A stretch of 64,000 nucleotides of DNA, taken from the NCBI RefSeq assembly GCF_001642475.1, contig NW_019173947.1, positions 1 to 64,000 of the forward strand, read 5' to 3'. The position numbers were made by a program, and so were the translations under genes. Within the stretch, counting starts at the first letter, position 1. Each line of letters begins with the position of its first letter. Below, in pieces: positions 35,748 through 46,049 of the stretch. Source of the DNA: Fonsecaea monophora (taxonomy: Eukaryota > Ascomycota > Eurotiomycetes > Chaetothyriales > Herpotrichiellaceae). A model generated the notes under the pieces. That model did no database searches. It saw only the letters and a program-made list of their open reading frames with translations, and had not been told where the DNA came from.

Positions 35748-37074
35748 TTTCTTCTTAGCGTAGCCGCGTGTTTGTAGGAGCTGGACAATGGGGACAGAGG
35801 CTGTCTTTCGGAGAATGTGCTGCGAGCAAGGCTCAAGTGCAGAACCGGCTGCAAGGATTGAAATGCGGAGGGGAGAAGTGAAAGGGTGAATGAAGCAGGT
35901 AAGGGAGACCGTGGTGAACAAATGCGGGTTCCAGAGACTCGAGGGCTGGATTGCGCTCGAGATCCCTACGACAAAGGTTTGTTAATGAGTGTATCGAAAG
36001 GACTGACTTGGATCGACTTGACTTTTTTCTGAGGATTGAGGCTTGCGATTGCTCCACTCACGTGGCAGGCACCAAGCGCCGCAGACACGTGATGCCAAGA
36101 CTTGTAATGACAATGTAGATTTGTTGAGAAGGCGTGTGTCGATCTAACCACAGCCTCACACACGACCTCTCTCGCTCTCTTGATCACAGCACTTTTCACG
36201 AGTCTAATCTTCTTCTTGAGCTTTCCTCATCTGTTACCCCGCAGCTGTCATCTCCGCCCGGACGCGTATATGCAACTGTAGCTTGCGGAGAAACCTTCCT
36301 TTAGCTGGTTGGCCTTTCCTCGAGGAGAATGGAATATTAGCTTCATATACAACAAAAGACACTTTGGGCCTGAAAGACCCTGAGCGCGATTCCTACTTGG
36401 TACACTACATGGTCCTTGTCAGCAGATAAACAGTTCTCGTGGCTCACATGTGGCTGAGCATCTCAGTGTCGCCTTTTAGCCTCACCTGGGAAGTCGCTCG
36501 ATCAACCATCGATGTTAAGCATTGAGCAGTCCATGCGTGGCATCCCGTCCCAAACGATTTGTGCATTTTGGCATGTTTTTTATCTCCTGGTCGCTCCGAA
36601 CAAACTCGTCCTCGGGGAGAATTTGTTCCGACTGACGATGCTCAAAGGAGATCTGGAGCGGAGTTTGTCGGGGTTTAAATCCGGCCCACCTCGCTACATG
36701 GAACGACAACACTGGCCGTTCATTGCTCCGTCTCCAAGTCTTAACATGTGGTGACGAACAATTTCGCAGGGATTCGCCTTACGAGGTCTAGCGTCGAGTA
36801 TACTATGAAGCTTTCCAGAACCTTGAATGCACAGAACCCCAGCATTGTCTTCAACAACAGAGTTTGGACCATAGGGTCTTGGTGACGTTCCACGCAGTAG
36901 CACCGGGATTAACTGGTTCCCTTTTGTAGGAAAATTGGCGCTGAGGATTGATATAAAGTGCTCGAACTCAGGCCTGCCTGCTACCAACCACATTGTAAGT
37001 GCTATTGCAAACTGCTATCTTGATTCCACATCTATCTCCCTCGAATATCTTCCAAGTCCTCTTTCATCGTCAAC
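35748..37074. promoter_or_regulatory. Divergent region Ola1 / SDR, with two CACGTG boxes
   Basis: CACGTG E-boxes lie at 36059-36064 and 36086-36091, about 310-345 bp upstream of the Ola1 ATG. The part nearest Ola1 (35748-35981) is the open presequence-like extension. Farther up, 36,500-37,000 shows no supported gene. Confidence 0.45.
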
Positions 37075-38031
37075 ATGGGATTCCTATACTCTCAACTATT
37101 CATCAAACCTGCTTATCCGAAGAGATCTTTTGCTGGAGAAACCGTCATTGTGACCGGAAGCAACACCGGGCTGGGAAAGGAGGCAGCACGACATTTCGCT
37201 CGTCTGGGGGCCTCGAAGCTGATCCTAGCCGTGCGAAACACCAAATCTGGCGAAGCCGCCAAAAGCGACATTGAAAAGACTACCAAGTGTGGGCCCGACG
37301 TGATCGAGGTCTGGGACCTCGACCTCTCCTCGTACGCCTCCGTCAAAGCATTCGCCGATCGCGCATCCAAACTTTCCCGCATCGATGTGTTGCTCGAGAA
37401 CGCCGGTATCGCTACTGGTACATACAGTGTCGCCGAGGGCCACGAACGGACCATCACGGTCAACGTCATCAGCACGTTCCTGTTGGCTTTGCTCCTGTTG
37501 CCGAAACTAAAGGCCACGGCCAAGGACTTCAAGACGAACCCACGCCTATCCATCGTGTCCAGCGAAGTGCACGGCTGGAGCAAATTCCCCGAGTGGAAAG
37601 AACCCCATGTCTTTGAGGTGCTCGACGACGAGAAGACGGCGAATATGAATGAACGATACCCGACTAGCAAACTGCTCGAGGTGCTCGTCATCCGCCAGAT
37701 CGCGCCCAAACTCGCCGACTCCGGCGTTATTCTCAATTACCTCAATCCAGGTCTGTGCCATTCCGAGCTCGGCCGCGAGGGGTCCATCATCCTGCAGGTG
37801 ATGAAGTTCTTCCTTGCCCGCTCGACCGAGGTGGGCAGCCGAACCTTGGTCGCCGCCGCCGAGGCCAGCATGGAGTCGCACGGCAAGTACATGTCGGACG
37901 GCAAGGTGGACGACGGCGCCCTCTCGAGTTTTGTGAGGAGCCAGGACGGCGACACGGCGGCCAAGAAGGTGTGGGACGAACTGAGCGACATCCTGGACAA
38001 GATTCAACCTGGAATCACGCAAAATATTTGA
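37075..38031 (+). CDS. Short-chain dehydrogenase/reductase
   Basis: A single exon gives 318 aa. The Rossmann cofactor motif TGSNTGLG is at residues 27-34, the ENAG block (usually NNAG) follows, and the catalytic YPTSK gives Tyr195 and Lys199 with an upstream Ser in IVSSEVHG. It resembles the fungal retinol-dehydrogenase/WW-domain-oxidoreductase-like class of NAD(P)-dependent enzymes. There is no strong membrane segment. The substrate is unknown. It stands alone: its neighbours are housekeeping genes, so no pathway can be read from context. Confidence 0.92.
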   Translation: MGFLYSQLFIKPAYPKRSFAGETVIVTGSNTGLGKEAARHFARLGASKLILAVRNTKSGEAAKSDIEKTTKCGPDVIEVWDLDLSSYASVKAFADRASKLSRIDVLLENAGIATGTYSVAEGHERTITVNVISTFLLALLLLPKLKATAKDFKTNPRLSIVSSEVHGWSKFPEWKEPHVFEVLDDEKTANMNERYPTSKLLEVLVIRQIAPKLADSGVILNYLNPGLCHSELGREGSIILQVMKFFLARSTEVGSRTLVAAAEASMESHGKYMSDGKVDDGALSSFVRSQDGDTAAKKVWDELSDILDKIQPGITQNI

Positions 38032-38706
38032 TGATCAACTCAGTGTCTTGAGCTATCGTCTCGTCTATGTTTCAGAAAGGCTTCGCAGGATATCTAAGGG
38101 GTTTTTGATATGGATATTATTGTTTGGGATGCTTTGCTGGAGTCGCTCATCGGTCTTCCTGCGACGCAGTTTCAGGATTAAGACTGCTCTATATGATAAC
38201 TTGTTTTGCTCGATGATATGATTCCCTTCACCTGCAAACAGTGCACACTCGTGAGCGGTGACGAAGCCGTCCATTTAGCCCCTCAGCATTCGCTCATATA
38301 TGTGCAGCGTCTTAGAATGCATATTGTGAAGAGTATCCAACAGCAAGGCTGAATACACTCTGTCGCCTGCCTGGGATGTCAGGCGTGGTCGTATCTTCCC
38401 GCTCGGGTGTTTCCTTGTGAGATAACCCTTATAGTAAGGCTCGGTCCCGCTCCGGCATTGCCGATCATGTGGTGATCATGTCGAATCCTGGTGGACATCC
38501 AGCCGATATTGGGAGAGGGTGGCACAGTGCGTCCCCCACATTCATCGCCGGCGAGATGTCTTGCTTTGCGGAAGATGCTGCACTTGAACAGAGTTTGTGA
38601 CACTCCTCCACCTTTTTCCGCCCTCATAGATAAGGGCGCCGGCGATCGGCCCTAGCGTTTAGGGTCTCTCAAACTGGTATGATAGTGGCCATTTTGAAAT
38701 CCTCCT
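38032..38706. other. Convergent 3' spacer, no gene seen
   Basis: Between the SDR and Ipi3 genes, which converge. No supported open frame, RNA gene or repeat. Confidence 0.5.
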
Positions 38707-40314
38707 TCAGCCGACATCCATCTCTTCTCCATCTTCAACGTCTTCATCGCTCTCGCGATCGAGGTCCGCTTCCTTCTTCTCCCACTTTTTCATCGCTGCA
38801 TCTCCGTCCTTTCCTTGTCTTTGTGCTTCAAAATACGCTTCCCTCTTCTTCAGCGCTAGATCATCCCGCTTGCCCATTCTCGCAAGTCTCTTGTCCCTTC
38901 TTTTTGCTTCCAGATTGTGTAGGACGGCGAGCTGCTGCTTTAATTTGGACACTTCCTCTTCGAGTCTTTCTGTTTTGGCAATGGCGGCGCTATCTGTTGA
39001 GACGGAGGCTTGGGTTGCGCTATTCCCCATTGCTAGGGAGTGGATGGCTGCATCCAGCATAGATTGTGGGAATCCAGGACCGGTAATAGCTTCTGCGAAG
39101 TCGTCATGTTCGGAGAGGCTGTTTCGGGCAGTGATGGAGATATGGTGACCATAGTTTGCAGGTACACCGCAAGTACCGCTGTCTTTCATTGACGCGAAAT
39201 CAAGGTTGGGCTTCACAACGCTTGGGATGATATACCCAGGCCTTTCCACATTAGGAAAGCCTTCGGGTTTGAGCATCTCAATGTTCGTGACTGGTTGGCC
39301 CAAATTCGTCAGATCTTGTAGAATTCGACGCTTAGCGACGTCCCAGCGGATGATGGTTCCATTCACATGCCCAGAGAGGAGGGATGTCCCGTCATAAGAG
39401 AGGGTAACACAATTTACTGTTCCCACGTCGGCGGATGAGGCTTTCCAACTATCCTTCTCCAAAAGTTGTGTGGCCGGAGGGTTTGGCTGGTCATTCAATG
39501 AAATACTGGTCGTGGGCGAATGTTGAAAGATATCCCAAGACTGGATCCTCCCGTCATTGCATCCAAAATAGATGGCTCTATCCGCTGGATCAAGTGTGAT
39601 GGAAGTGGCGAAGGAGGGCAGCAATAGAGTCCGCAACACTTGACATGTCTCGATATGCCAAATGTGGCATGTTCCATCGCTGGAAGCTGAAACCGCAAAA
39701 TTTGTAGTGATGCTGGAGTGGCCACATATCAAGGCACTAACGACCGTTCGGTGCCCTGAAAAGGTCTTGACGGGAGCATTTGAGGCACCGTCGTCCTCAT
39801 AGTTGTCTGAAGGCGGCGCAAACGAGACTAGTTTTGATAGCGACCAAACATGAATACTCGAGTCAGCAGAGCCAGAAATGATGTATTCGTTCCTAGGTGT
39901 GATGCAAAGACACGAAACAGCTTGAAGATGAGACGCCGCCGAATTTGTTACTCTGCCTGTTGCAACTTCCCATAGAATCAATTTCCCTGCCTCAGTCCCT
40001 AAAACCAAGATTTCTGCTCCTTGGGCATAGGCGAGGCTGGATATCCGCTCGGGAAATGGGACAGTGGCTTCTTGATTGACCCTTCCTCGACTATAGACGT
40101 TTATAACTGCCTTTTCTGCCTGGGCTGCGAAGATGTGCGAATCACTGATGGCCACGCAGCCTGGTTGACTGGAACTCTTCTTGAAGCCTTGCCGGAGGAC
40201 GCGCTGAGGTTGAAACTCATGAAGGAAAATGCCTACATCTTTCAAAGCGGCGCTGGCATGTGCCACAGCTTTGTTCGCAGTCAGAGTCGCCGCAACGAAG
40301 CTTTCTGTGAGCAT
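38707..40314 (-). CDS. IPI3: Ribosome assembly protein Ipi3 (WD40, Rix1 complex)
   Basis: A single exon gives 535 aa, beginning MLTESFVAATLTAN. At least four WD units are visible: SHLQAVSCLCITPRNEYIIS, the GHRTVVSALI block with IWHI, FGCNDGRIQSWDI and GTVNCVTLSYDGTSLLSGH. The C-terminus is a coiled coil (TERLEEEVSKLKQQL) with a Lys/Arg-rich then very acidic tail ending EDGEEMDVG. Ipi3 joins Rix1 and Ipi1 in pre-60S maturation and ITS2 processing in the nucleus. It is transcribed divergently from ribosomal protein uL13, and both belong to the ribosome programme. Confidence 0.93.
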   Translation of the reverse strand: MLTESFVAATLTANKAVAHASAALKDVGIFLHEFQPQRVLRQGFKKSSSQPGCVAISDSHIFAAQAEKAVINVYSRGRVNQEATVPFPERISSLAYAQGAEILVLGTEAGKLILWEVATGRVTNSAASHLQAVSCLCITPRNEYIISGSADSSIHVWSLSKLVSFAPPSDNYEDDGASNAPVKTFSGHRTVVSALICGHSSITTNFAVSASSDGTCHIWHIETCQVLRTLLLPSFATSITLDPADRAIYFGCNDGRIQSWDIFQHSPTTSISLNDQPNPPATQLLEKDSWKASSADVGTVNCVTLSYDGTSLLSGHVNGTIIRWDVAKRRILQDLTNLGQPVTNIEMLKPEGFPNVERPGYIIPSVVKPNLDFASMKDSGTCGVPANYGHHISITARNSLSEHDDFAEAITGPGFPQSMLDAAIHSLAMGNSATQASVSTDSAAIAKTERLEEEVSKLKQQLAVLHNLEAKRRDKRLARMGKRDDLALKKREAYFEAQRQGKDGDAAMKKWEKKEADLDRESDEDVEDGEEMDVG

Positions 40315-40628
40315 TATTCAAGTTTGAGATGAGGTCGCCAGCATTATCGTGGTAATTCCCATGATTGACCACCGATAGAAACTTTTTGGGCCAAAATGCT
40401 GCGGGTCCTGCTGGCCCACGCACACCGTAATGACTAAGCAGCTTCACGTGCATTTCAATATTCGAGCCAAGAAATAAATGTCTTGGCGTGCGCACGACGG
40501 AAACCAAAGCGCATCTACACAATTCATTGACTCAATCTCGGCCTTTGACGAACTCAACCAACAACCACGTCCTCGCCCAACTTGCGAATTCTTCCCCGTA
40601 CGACTCTTTGCAGGTGATTGAGAGCGAG
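40315..40628. promoter_or_regulatory. Bidirectional promoter of Ipi3 and uL13
   Basis: A 314-bp spacer separates the two divergent start codons. It includes a CACGTG E-box at 40445-40450 and a GATGAG element (about 40327-40332) like the core of the PAC ribosome-biogenesis motif. Joint control of a 60S assembly factor and a 60S protein is a reasonable inference from the arrangement. Confidence 0.55.
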
Positions 40629-41524
40629 ATGTCGACCTTCGAGCCCGTCGTAAGTTCTTCCCTGGCGGCATTTGCGCCCAGATTGTCGGCAGAATACAAC
40701 GGATCAAAAAGTACTGACAGCGACCTCTTCTTTTTTCCTCCAGGTTGTCATCGACGGCAAGGGGCACTTGCTCGGTCGTCTCGCCAGCACAGTCGCAAAG
40801 CAACTCTTGAATGGCCAGAAAATCGTCGTCGTGAGATGCGAGGCCCTCAACATCTCTGGCGAATTCTTCCGTGCTAAGCGTACGCCTCTCTCCCCTTTCT
40901 TCTGCTCGACTACAGCCTCCGTTGTGACTCCTACCTGTGTATCTGGACTAACATATGTCGTTTTCATCCAACAGTCAAGTACCATGCCTACCTCCGCAAA
41001 ATCACTCGCTACAACCCAACTCGAGGTGGCCCCTTCCACTTCCGCGCACCCGCCCGCATCTTCTACAAGACCGTCCGAGGCATGATCCCACACAAGACCG
41101 CCCGCGGTGCTGCCGCACTGGAGAGATTGAAGGTCTTCGAGGGTATCCCCCCACCATACGACAAGAAGCAACGCATGGTTGTCCCTCAGGCATTGAGGGT
41201 CCTGAGATTAAAGCCCGGACGGAAGTACTGCACAGTGGGAAGACTGGCGCATGAAGTAGGATGGAAATACCAGGATGTGGTTGCGAGGTACGTCCCGATA
41301 CCGTCTCCGCCAACACAGTGGAGCAATCGGTGTCTGGCTGGAGTTTTCGGTGAAACCTTGAGAATCTCAACTGACAATGTGGCAATAGACTCGAGGAGCG
41401 AAGAAAAGTCAAGGGCGCCGCTTACTACGAGCGAAAGAAGGCCCAACGAAGACAGCTCGTCGAGGCAACCAAGTCGACCGCAGATGGGGCTGCGAAGAAG
41501 AAGTTGGCCGAGCTGGGCTACTAA
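40629..41524 (+). CDS. RPL16: 60S ribosomal protein uL13 (L16/L13a)
   Basis: Four exons, 40629..40649, 40744..40879, 40975..41287 and 41389..41524, give 201 aa, the family's normal length. The first coding exon is only seven codons (MSTFEPV). VVIDGKGHLLGRLASTVAKQ is the highly conserved uL13 start. YNPTRGGPFHFRAPARIFYK, MIPHKTARGAAALERLKVFE and GRKYCTVGRLAHEVGWKYQD follow, and it ends in a basic, Lys-rich tail. It is part of the large ribosomal subunit. All three introns are 94-101 nt. I looked in introns 1 and 3 for box C/D snoRNA signals and saw none. Confidence 0.97.
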
Positions 41525-42528
41525 GCGATCCACCATTACCACTTTCATGTCGAATATCCTGTCGCGCGTCGTTGCCCGTTTCCACGCCTGCGGTCCTTCA
41601 TCTACAGTCTTCTATCAATGGTCGAGGCGTGTGGCGGGGTTATGTTGAGCATAGACAACAGCAGTGGGAGAAGAGAAATTCGGACACAGACGGAAGAAAT
41701 GGGGGAGACCCGAAGCCGTACCTGGCAGTGCGGATTTGGGGGTACGATGGACAAGCTTTTCTTTTTTTAATCGACAGTTCCGGAATCACACAACACCCCT
41801 TCCCTCGCTCCAATACAGGAAAATTAGCTGGGCATTGTTGTAAGCATTCAATCTGTCGGGCGGTGGCAGCGAAGAGGAACCCTCATGGTGCTTTGACTAT
41901 TGCCACCCCACAGGGAGGAGGAACCCCATGAAGTGTTTTTTTCGTGGCTTTTTGAAAGTGCTTCTTCAAGCTACGGACGGATGTTCATGAGCACCGAAAA
42001 AAAAAAGAGAGAGAACCTGATGAAACCAAAAAATTCTGCCTGAGAAAAAGAAAGTCAGCTTTGTTTTTTGTTTCTATTTCTCTCAACAAACACCCAGCTA
42101 AATCATCTGATCTGGGTCTTGGTTCGCTCTGTGAGATTGATACCAGACCCCTCTAGCTAATGTGCATGTCGTCCCTGAAGTAGACGTTGCTGATATCTCT
42201 AACCTTCCGAAAAGTCTCGCGCAGCTCAACTCCAGCGCCAACAGCGTGTCAAAGTTGTACGTGTGTGTGTGGAAATTTCTTTGCGCCGTGCCATCCCACA
42301 AGCCAAGAATGTGCCCCCTGAACCATAAGCAAGCCAGCCCTTTCGCCTCCCCGGTATTGTTGAAACTTGATGACCGAACCTTCCCTCAAGTTTGCATCGC
42401 TCAGACTGTTCATCGAGCACGAGCAGGATACTCAACCGTCTCCATCACCATCATCCTCGCGTCACACTCGTCATGGACAAAGGACCGAATCGACGCCCCT
42501 GACCCTTCCTTTACTTAGCCGGGATGGA
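41525..42528. other. Convergent intergenic region, no gene seen
   Basis: About 1 kb between uL13 and the minus-strand CxxC protein. It has A- and T-runs near 41755-42010 and short frames without motifs. No gene or RNA is supported. Confidence 0.5.
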
Positions 42529-43236
42529 CTAGTAACGCTTTTCGCAATCGTTAGCCAGTACGAACTTATGACCCTGGAGACAGCCCGAGCAGATCCAAAC
42601 GGCATCTGTCAGAGCCGGATTACTTGCATGGTGGCATTGCGGACACTTCTTCTCTGCGGCACCAGCCTCAGAAGACGCCTTGGAAGACTCCGACTTGGGC
42701 TTCCCAGTGGTGATGTCGATCGGAGGCGGGGGAGGAGGGGCGTCTGGCGGTGGCTTGATAGGGTTGGGGTAGTAGCCGGAATCCAGGCGAAGTCTAGGAT
42801 TCAGGATTGCTGATCGCGTTTCTTCAGGGTGGTGCAGATACTCGTGAGTGGGCATGATGGTTTCAACTCCGTGGACCGTGGTTGTGATGTGCCCTTTGAA
42901 GGCGCGTGTGATGCCGGTATTCGAAGCGTACTGCCCAGGATGCAGGTAGGAGACTTGGCCTTGCAATAATTGAGTACTCCATAAGATGTCTCAGGGAAAC
43001 AGAGATCAGCACTGACCATATTGCTGAACCGGGCCAAAAAGAACCGCGTTCGGGGAAGAGTTGACTTCCGATTCTGATGGAGATGATCCCGTCAGTAGCT
43101 TTGTCTGGGCAGCCTTTCTCGCGCACTTTGGCCTCCAAGGACAGAATCGATGGAACAACGTGGTGGCAGTCCCTTTCCCCACAGTGTCATTCTTGGACTC
43201 ACCCTTGTTAGAGGCGTCTTGCTTTTCCGACGACAT
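42529..43236 (-). CDS. Hypothetical protein with C-terminal CxxC zinc-ribbon-like motif
   Basis: Two exons (minus), 43017-43236 and 42959-42529, give 216 aa. The intron is in phase 1 and joins QQYG to QVSYLHPGQYASNTG. The N-terminus is Lys/Ser/Asp-rich. The middle holds a conserved-looking block (GITRAFKGHITTTVHGVETI, then HPEETRSAILNPRLRLDSG), then a polyproline run. The tail has two cysteine pairs, CPQCHH and ICSGCLQGHKF, a likely four-Cys zinc ribbon. I do not recognise a named family. It lies head-to-tail upstream of no obvious partner, 265 bp from the phosphotransferase gene. Confidence 0.75.
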
Positions 43237-43501
43237 GATGGAAAGAGGTTGGCTTTTGGAGTCGATTGGTGATGTGTTCCGGGGTGGTCCGAGAACAAAG
43301 ATTTTGGCAATCAGAAATGAGGAGCATTTATAGCCGGGTCCGTTTGTCGCAAGTGATTTCCATTCTCACCCATGAATCGAAGATGTTGTCAGGTTGCAAG
43401 AAAATGAGTCAACAATTGTGTGTGAAGACGTTGCGGATCGAGTCGTTTGTATCTGCTTGTTGTTCGACGCCATAGGATTCACCAAAGAGGCGTGTGTCGA
43501 C

Positions 43502-44874
43502 TCATTTGGACTTTTTGGCTTCAGAATTCTGGGCATTCTCCACGTAAGGGTGCTTGATCGTGAGACACCAGATATCCAGGTAGTCACAGATCGTGGTGAT
43601 GACATCGTGAACAAAGCTGCCATATACACCCAGCGCTAGACCAAGTGACAGGAAAACAAACGCGACTTGATAGACATCATCTCCAAGCGCGCTTGGCCAC
43701 AGCCCGAGTGTCGGTCCCAGGCTGTCGATTATGGCCCAAGCCAACGGGACGACAAGAACGTTTTGGTACGGAAATCTATCCTTGACCAAGTGTGCCACAA
43801 TCATTTGCCCCACGGAGTATGCATTGACAATCCCAGCAAAGATAATGAAGGGAATCAGGTGGCGATGGAGAATAACCGGATTCAGCCAGAGATAGGTAGG
43901 TATCAGGGTCCATGTGATGGCAAAAGGGACCAGGCCCAGGAGTGGTTTGAAAGGATCCTGGCCTCTTTGCCGTCGGGCGTCCATGACGTTCAATGCACTG
44001 CTCACGGTGTTGAAGACCAAGACCAGCCCACCATACACCATGTACCACTCGTTCCATGCCATTTGGTAAAGAGAGGCTGGGATAAGATCGCTCTTAGGAA
44101 GACCAAGACTAGGCAGCATTGGTTGTTGCCAGTAACTCGCCCCGCCTTTGAGGAAGGTAATGAAGTAGACCACAACCAAAGTCAGGATGCCCTCAACAGG
44201 ACCAGAAACTATACCCAACATCAAGGTGTGGGTATGATATTCCTCCCAGGTTTGGATATAGAAGGTGAGGATTGTGCCGAAGAGAGTAAGGACCGTGTTC
44301 CAAGACTGGCCAAGGTTCATGGTGGCTGCAAAAATAAGAACCTCGAGGCTAGTATTGCATGCATCCACACCTGCTGTTCATTAGCAGTGTCAACTACGTG
44401 ATAAATTGTGACCTAACCATGATCAAACAGCTCGCCCAAAGGGCCGCTTTGGTGTGTTCGACGAGCCTGTGTGCCATCTACAGCATCGAAGGTCTGATAC
44501 AAGAACAAACCGATGGCCCACGTCAGATAGACCCAGGGAGGGCAGTCGGTGTCGAGGGTTGGATTATACCACAGCATGGTAAGGACATTGATGATCACGA
44601 AGCTGAATCCGGTCAAGGTGATCTGCTCACACGTTAGAGGAGGCTGTGACATTCGGGATTGGGTGTCGCACAAGGTTTGGCCTGAAGCAGTGTCAGTTTA
44701 CAGCCGCTGATTGGGAAAAAGTCACTATACTCACGCCATTGACATTGGGAAGAATTTGATGACAACATTGGTGTAGAACGGCTTGAGGACATATCTCGAT
44801 ACCAGAGATTTATCCACCCCTGAGTATTTGTACTCGTGGAGCTTCTCCAGGTTTCGCTGCCTGATATACACCAT
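43502..44874 (-). CDS. Choline/ethanolamine phosphotransferase (CDP-alcohol type)
   Basis: Four exons (minus): 44735-44874, 44672-44681, 44418-44622, 43502-44370, coding 407 aa. It begins MVYIRQRNLEKLHEYKYSG. A 10-nt microexon supplies the conserved PNL of APNLITLTGF. The CDP-alcohol phosphatidyltransferase signature is complete: DAVDGTQARRTHQSGPLGEL followed by FDHGVD (DGxxARx8Gx3Dx3D). About eight to ten membrane segments follow, and the tail is basic with a Lys-rich end. It makes phosphatidylcholine or phosphatidylethanolamine from CDP-choline or CDP-ethanolamine and diacylglycerol in the ER or Golgi. Sequence alone does not separate the Cpt1 from the Ept1 specificity. Confidence 0.93.
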
Positions 44875-46049
44875 CTTGAACTCCCTTTACCAAGCGAATA
44901 CGCGTTGAAAAGAACGTGCAGAAGAGTAGGAATCGCAACAAGAGCGATCAAACGCGAAAATATAGAACAGAACGCGAGGAACTGTCGACTGAAACCTGGA
45001 AATGCGTGAAGAGAACCGAAAAGAAACGTTCGACGGGGATCCGGGAATTGGAACTTGAAATTGTTGTTGCCCAGAACGTCATCGTGCAGCCGTGCACGTG
45101 ATGGCATGTGGAAGGTCACGTACAATCACATGATCAGGCTGTAGCTTGGCATTTATTCAACCTCCGCGACCATCAGCAACTGAACAACTTGACAACCAAC
45201 ACAACCTCGCTCTTGCAATAATGTCAGCTTTCTCTTCGAAACAGAGCAATGCCTCCGAATAGGGCAGAATCCCTCTGGTAACTGCTCGCCCTGACAATCT
45301 GAGGAGAGACAGCTTCCAGCATTGTCAGTTTTATGCCTCAAACCCAGATCCTCAAGGCAATGTCTGGGTCAAATCAGGGAAGTCTTACCTCAAGAAGTCT
45401 AATTGGCTATGAGAAGTGGTTCAAAGCGACAACGTGGTAAAAAGAAGTTTGGGTTTTTTTCCAGGCCGTTTTCCAGGGGAAAATCTTCGTGGTCCATCGT
45501 TTGGCCGCCTTTAGAGTCATTCAAGGTTTCACCCAGTCTGGTTGAGGTTCCTCGAAGTGATGGGGATCCATTTTGGTACCAGTGATGGCTGGCAGCATAT
45601 CGCAGTCACCCCCCCTGAAGGCTTTGTGTTATTGATTGTTCTTCTGCCTATTCATGTTCTGAATACCTTTTTGCGCAGCATTCCATGTCTATTCACCTCA
45701 ATAACTGTCATTTTGCTTGCTATTGTCCACTATACAATGCTTGTGGTTGTCAGAAGTTTGCCTATTGTTTGTTGCCTGTTATTGGTGACCCCTATATATT
45801 CTCTCCCTGCTAATCATTTATCTTCTGAACTTTAAAACCCACGGTCCTCACGCACATGCAAGTATATATATCAGGCTCTTCCTCCCGGCTCAACCAAGAC
45901 GACTTTCACACAGCATCACGCAGTCTCACCAGACCTAGCTCATACTTTCGATCTCATCTCGACAACACACACTCTGCTTATTCCACACTTCTCCTACCTC
46001 GATACAGAACAACCTTCCACCTCCATCTTCGCACTGCAACTCAACCAAC
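44875..46049. promoter_or_regulatory. Divergent region phosphotransferase / F-box-like gene
   Basis: A CACGTG box lies at 45095-45100, about 220 bp upstream of the phosphotransferase ATG. From 45,400 to 45,850 the DNA turns T-rich and contains a hydrophobic frame of about 90 codons (from ATG 45560 to 45835) with no family match. I treat it as likely 5' region of the F-box-like gene. Confidence 0.45.

Noticed and set aside
45560..45835. Hydrophobic frame of about 90 codons upstream of the F-box-like gene
   Set aside because: T-rich region produces hydrophobic codons by chance; no family or splice support.
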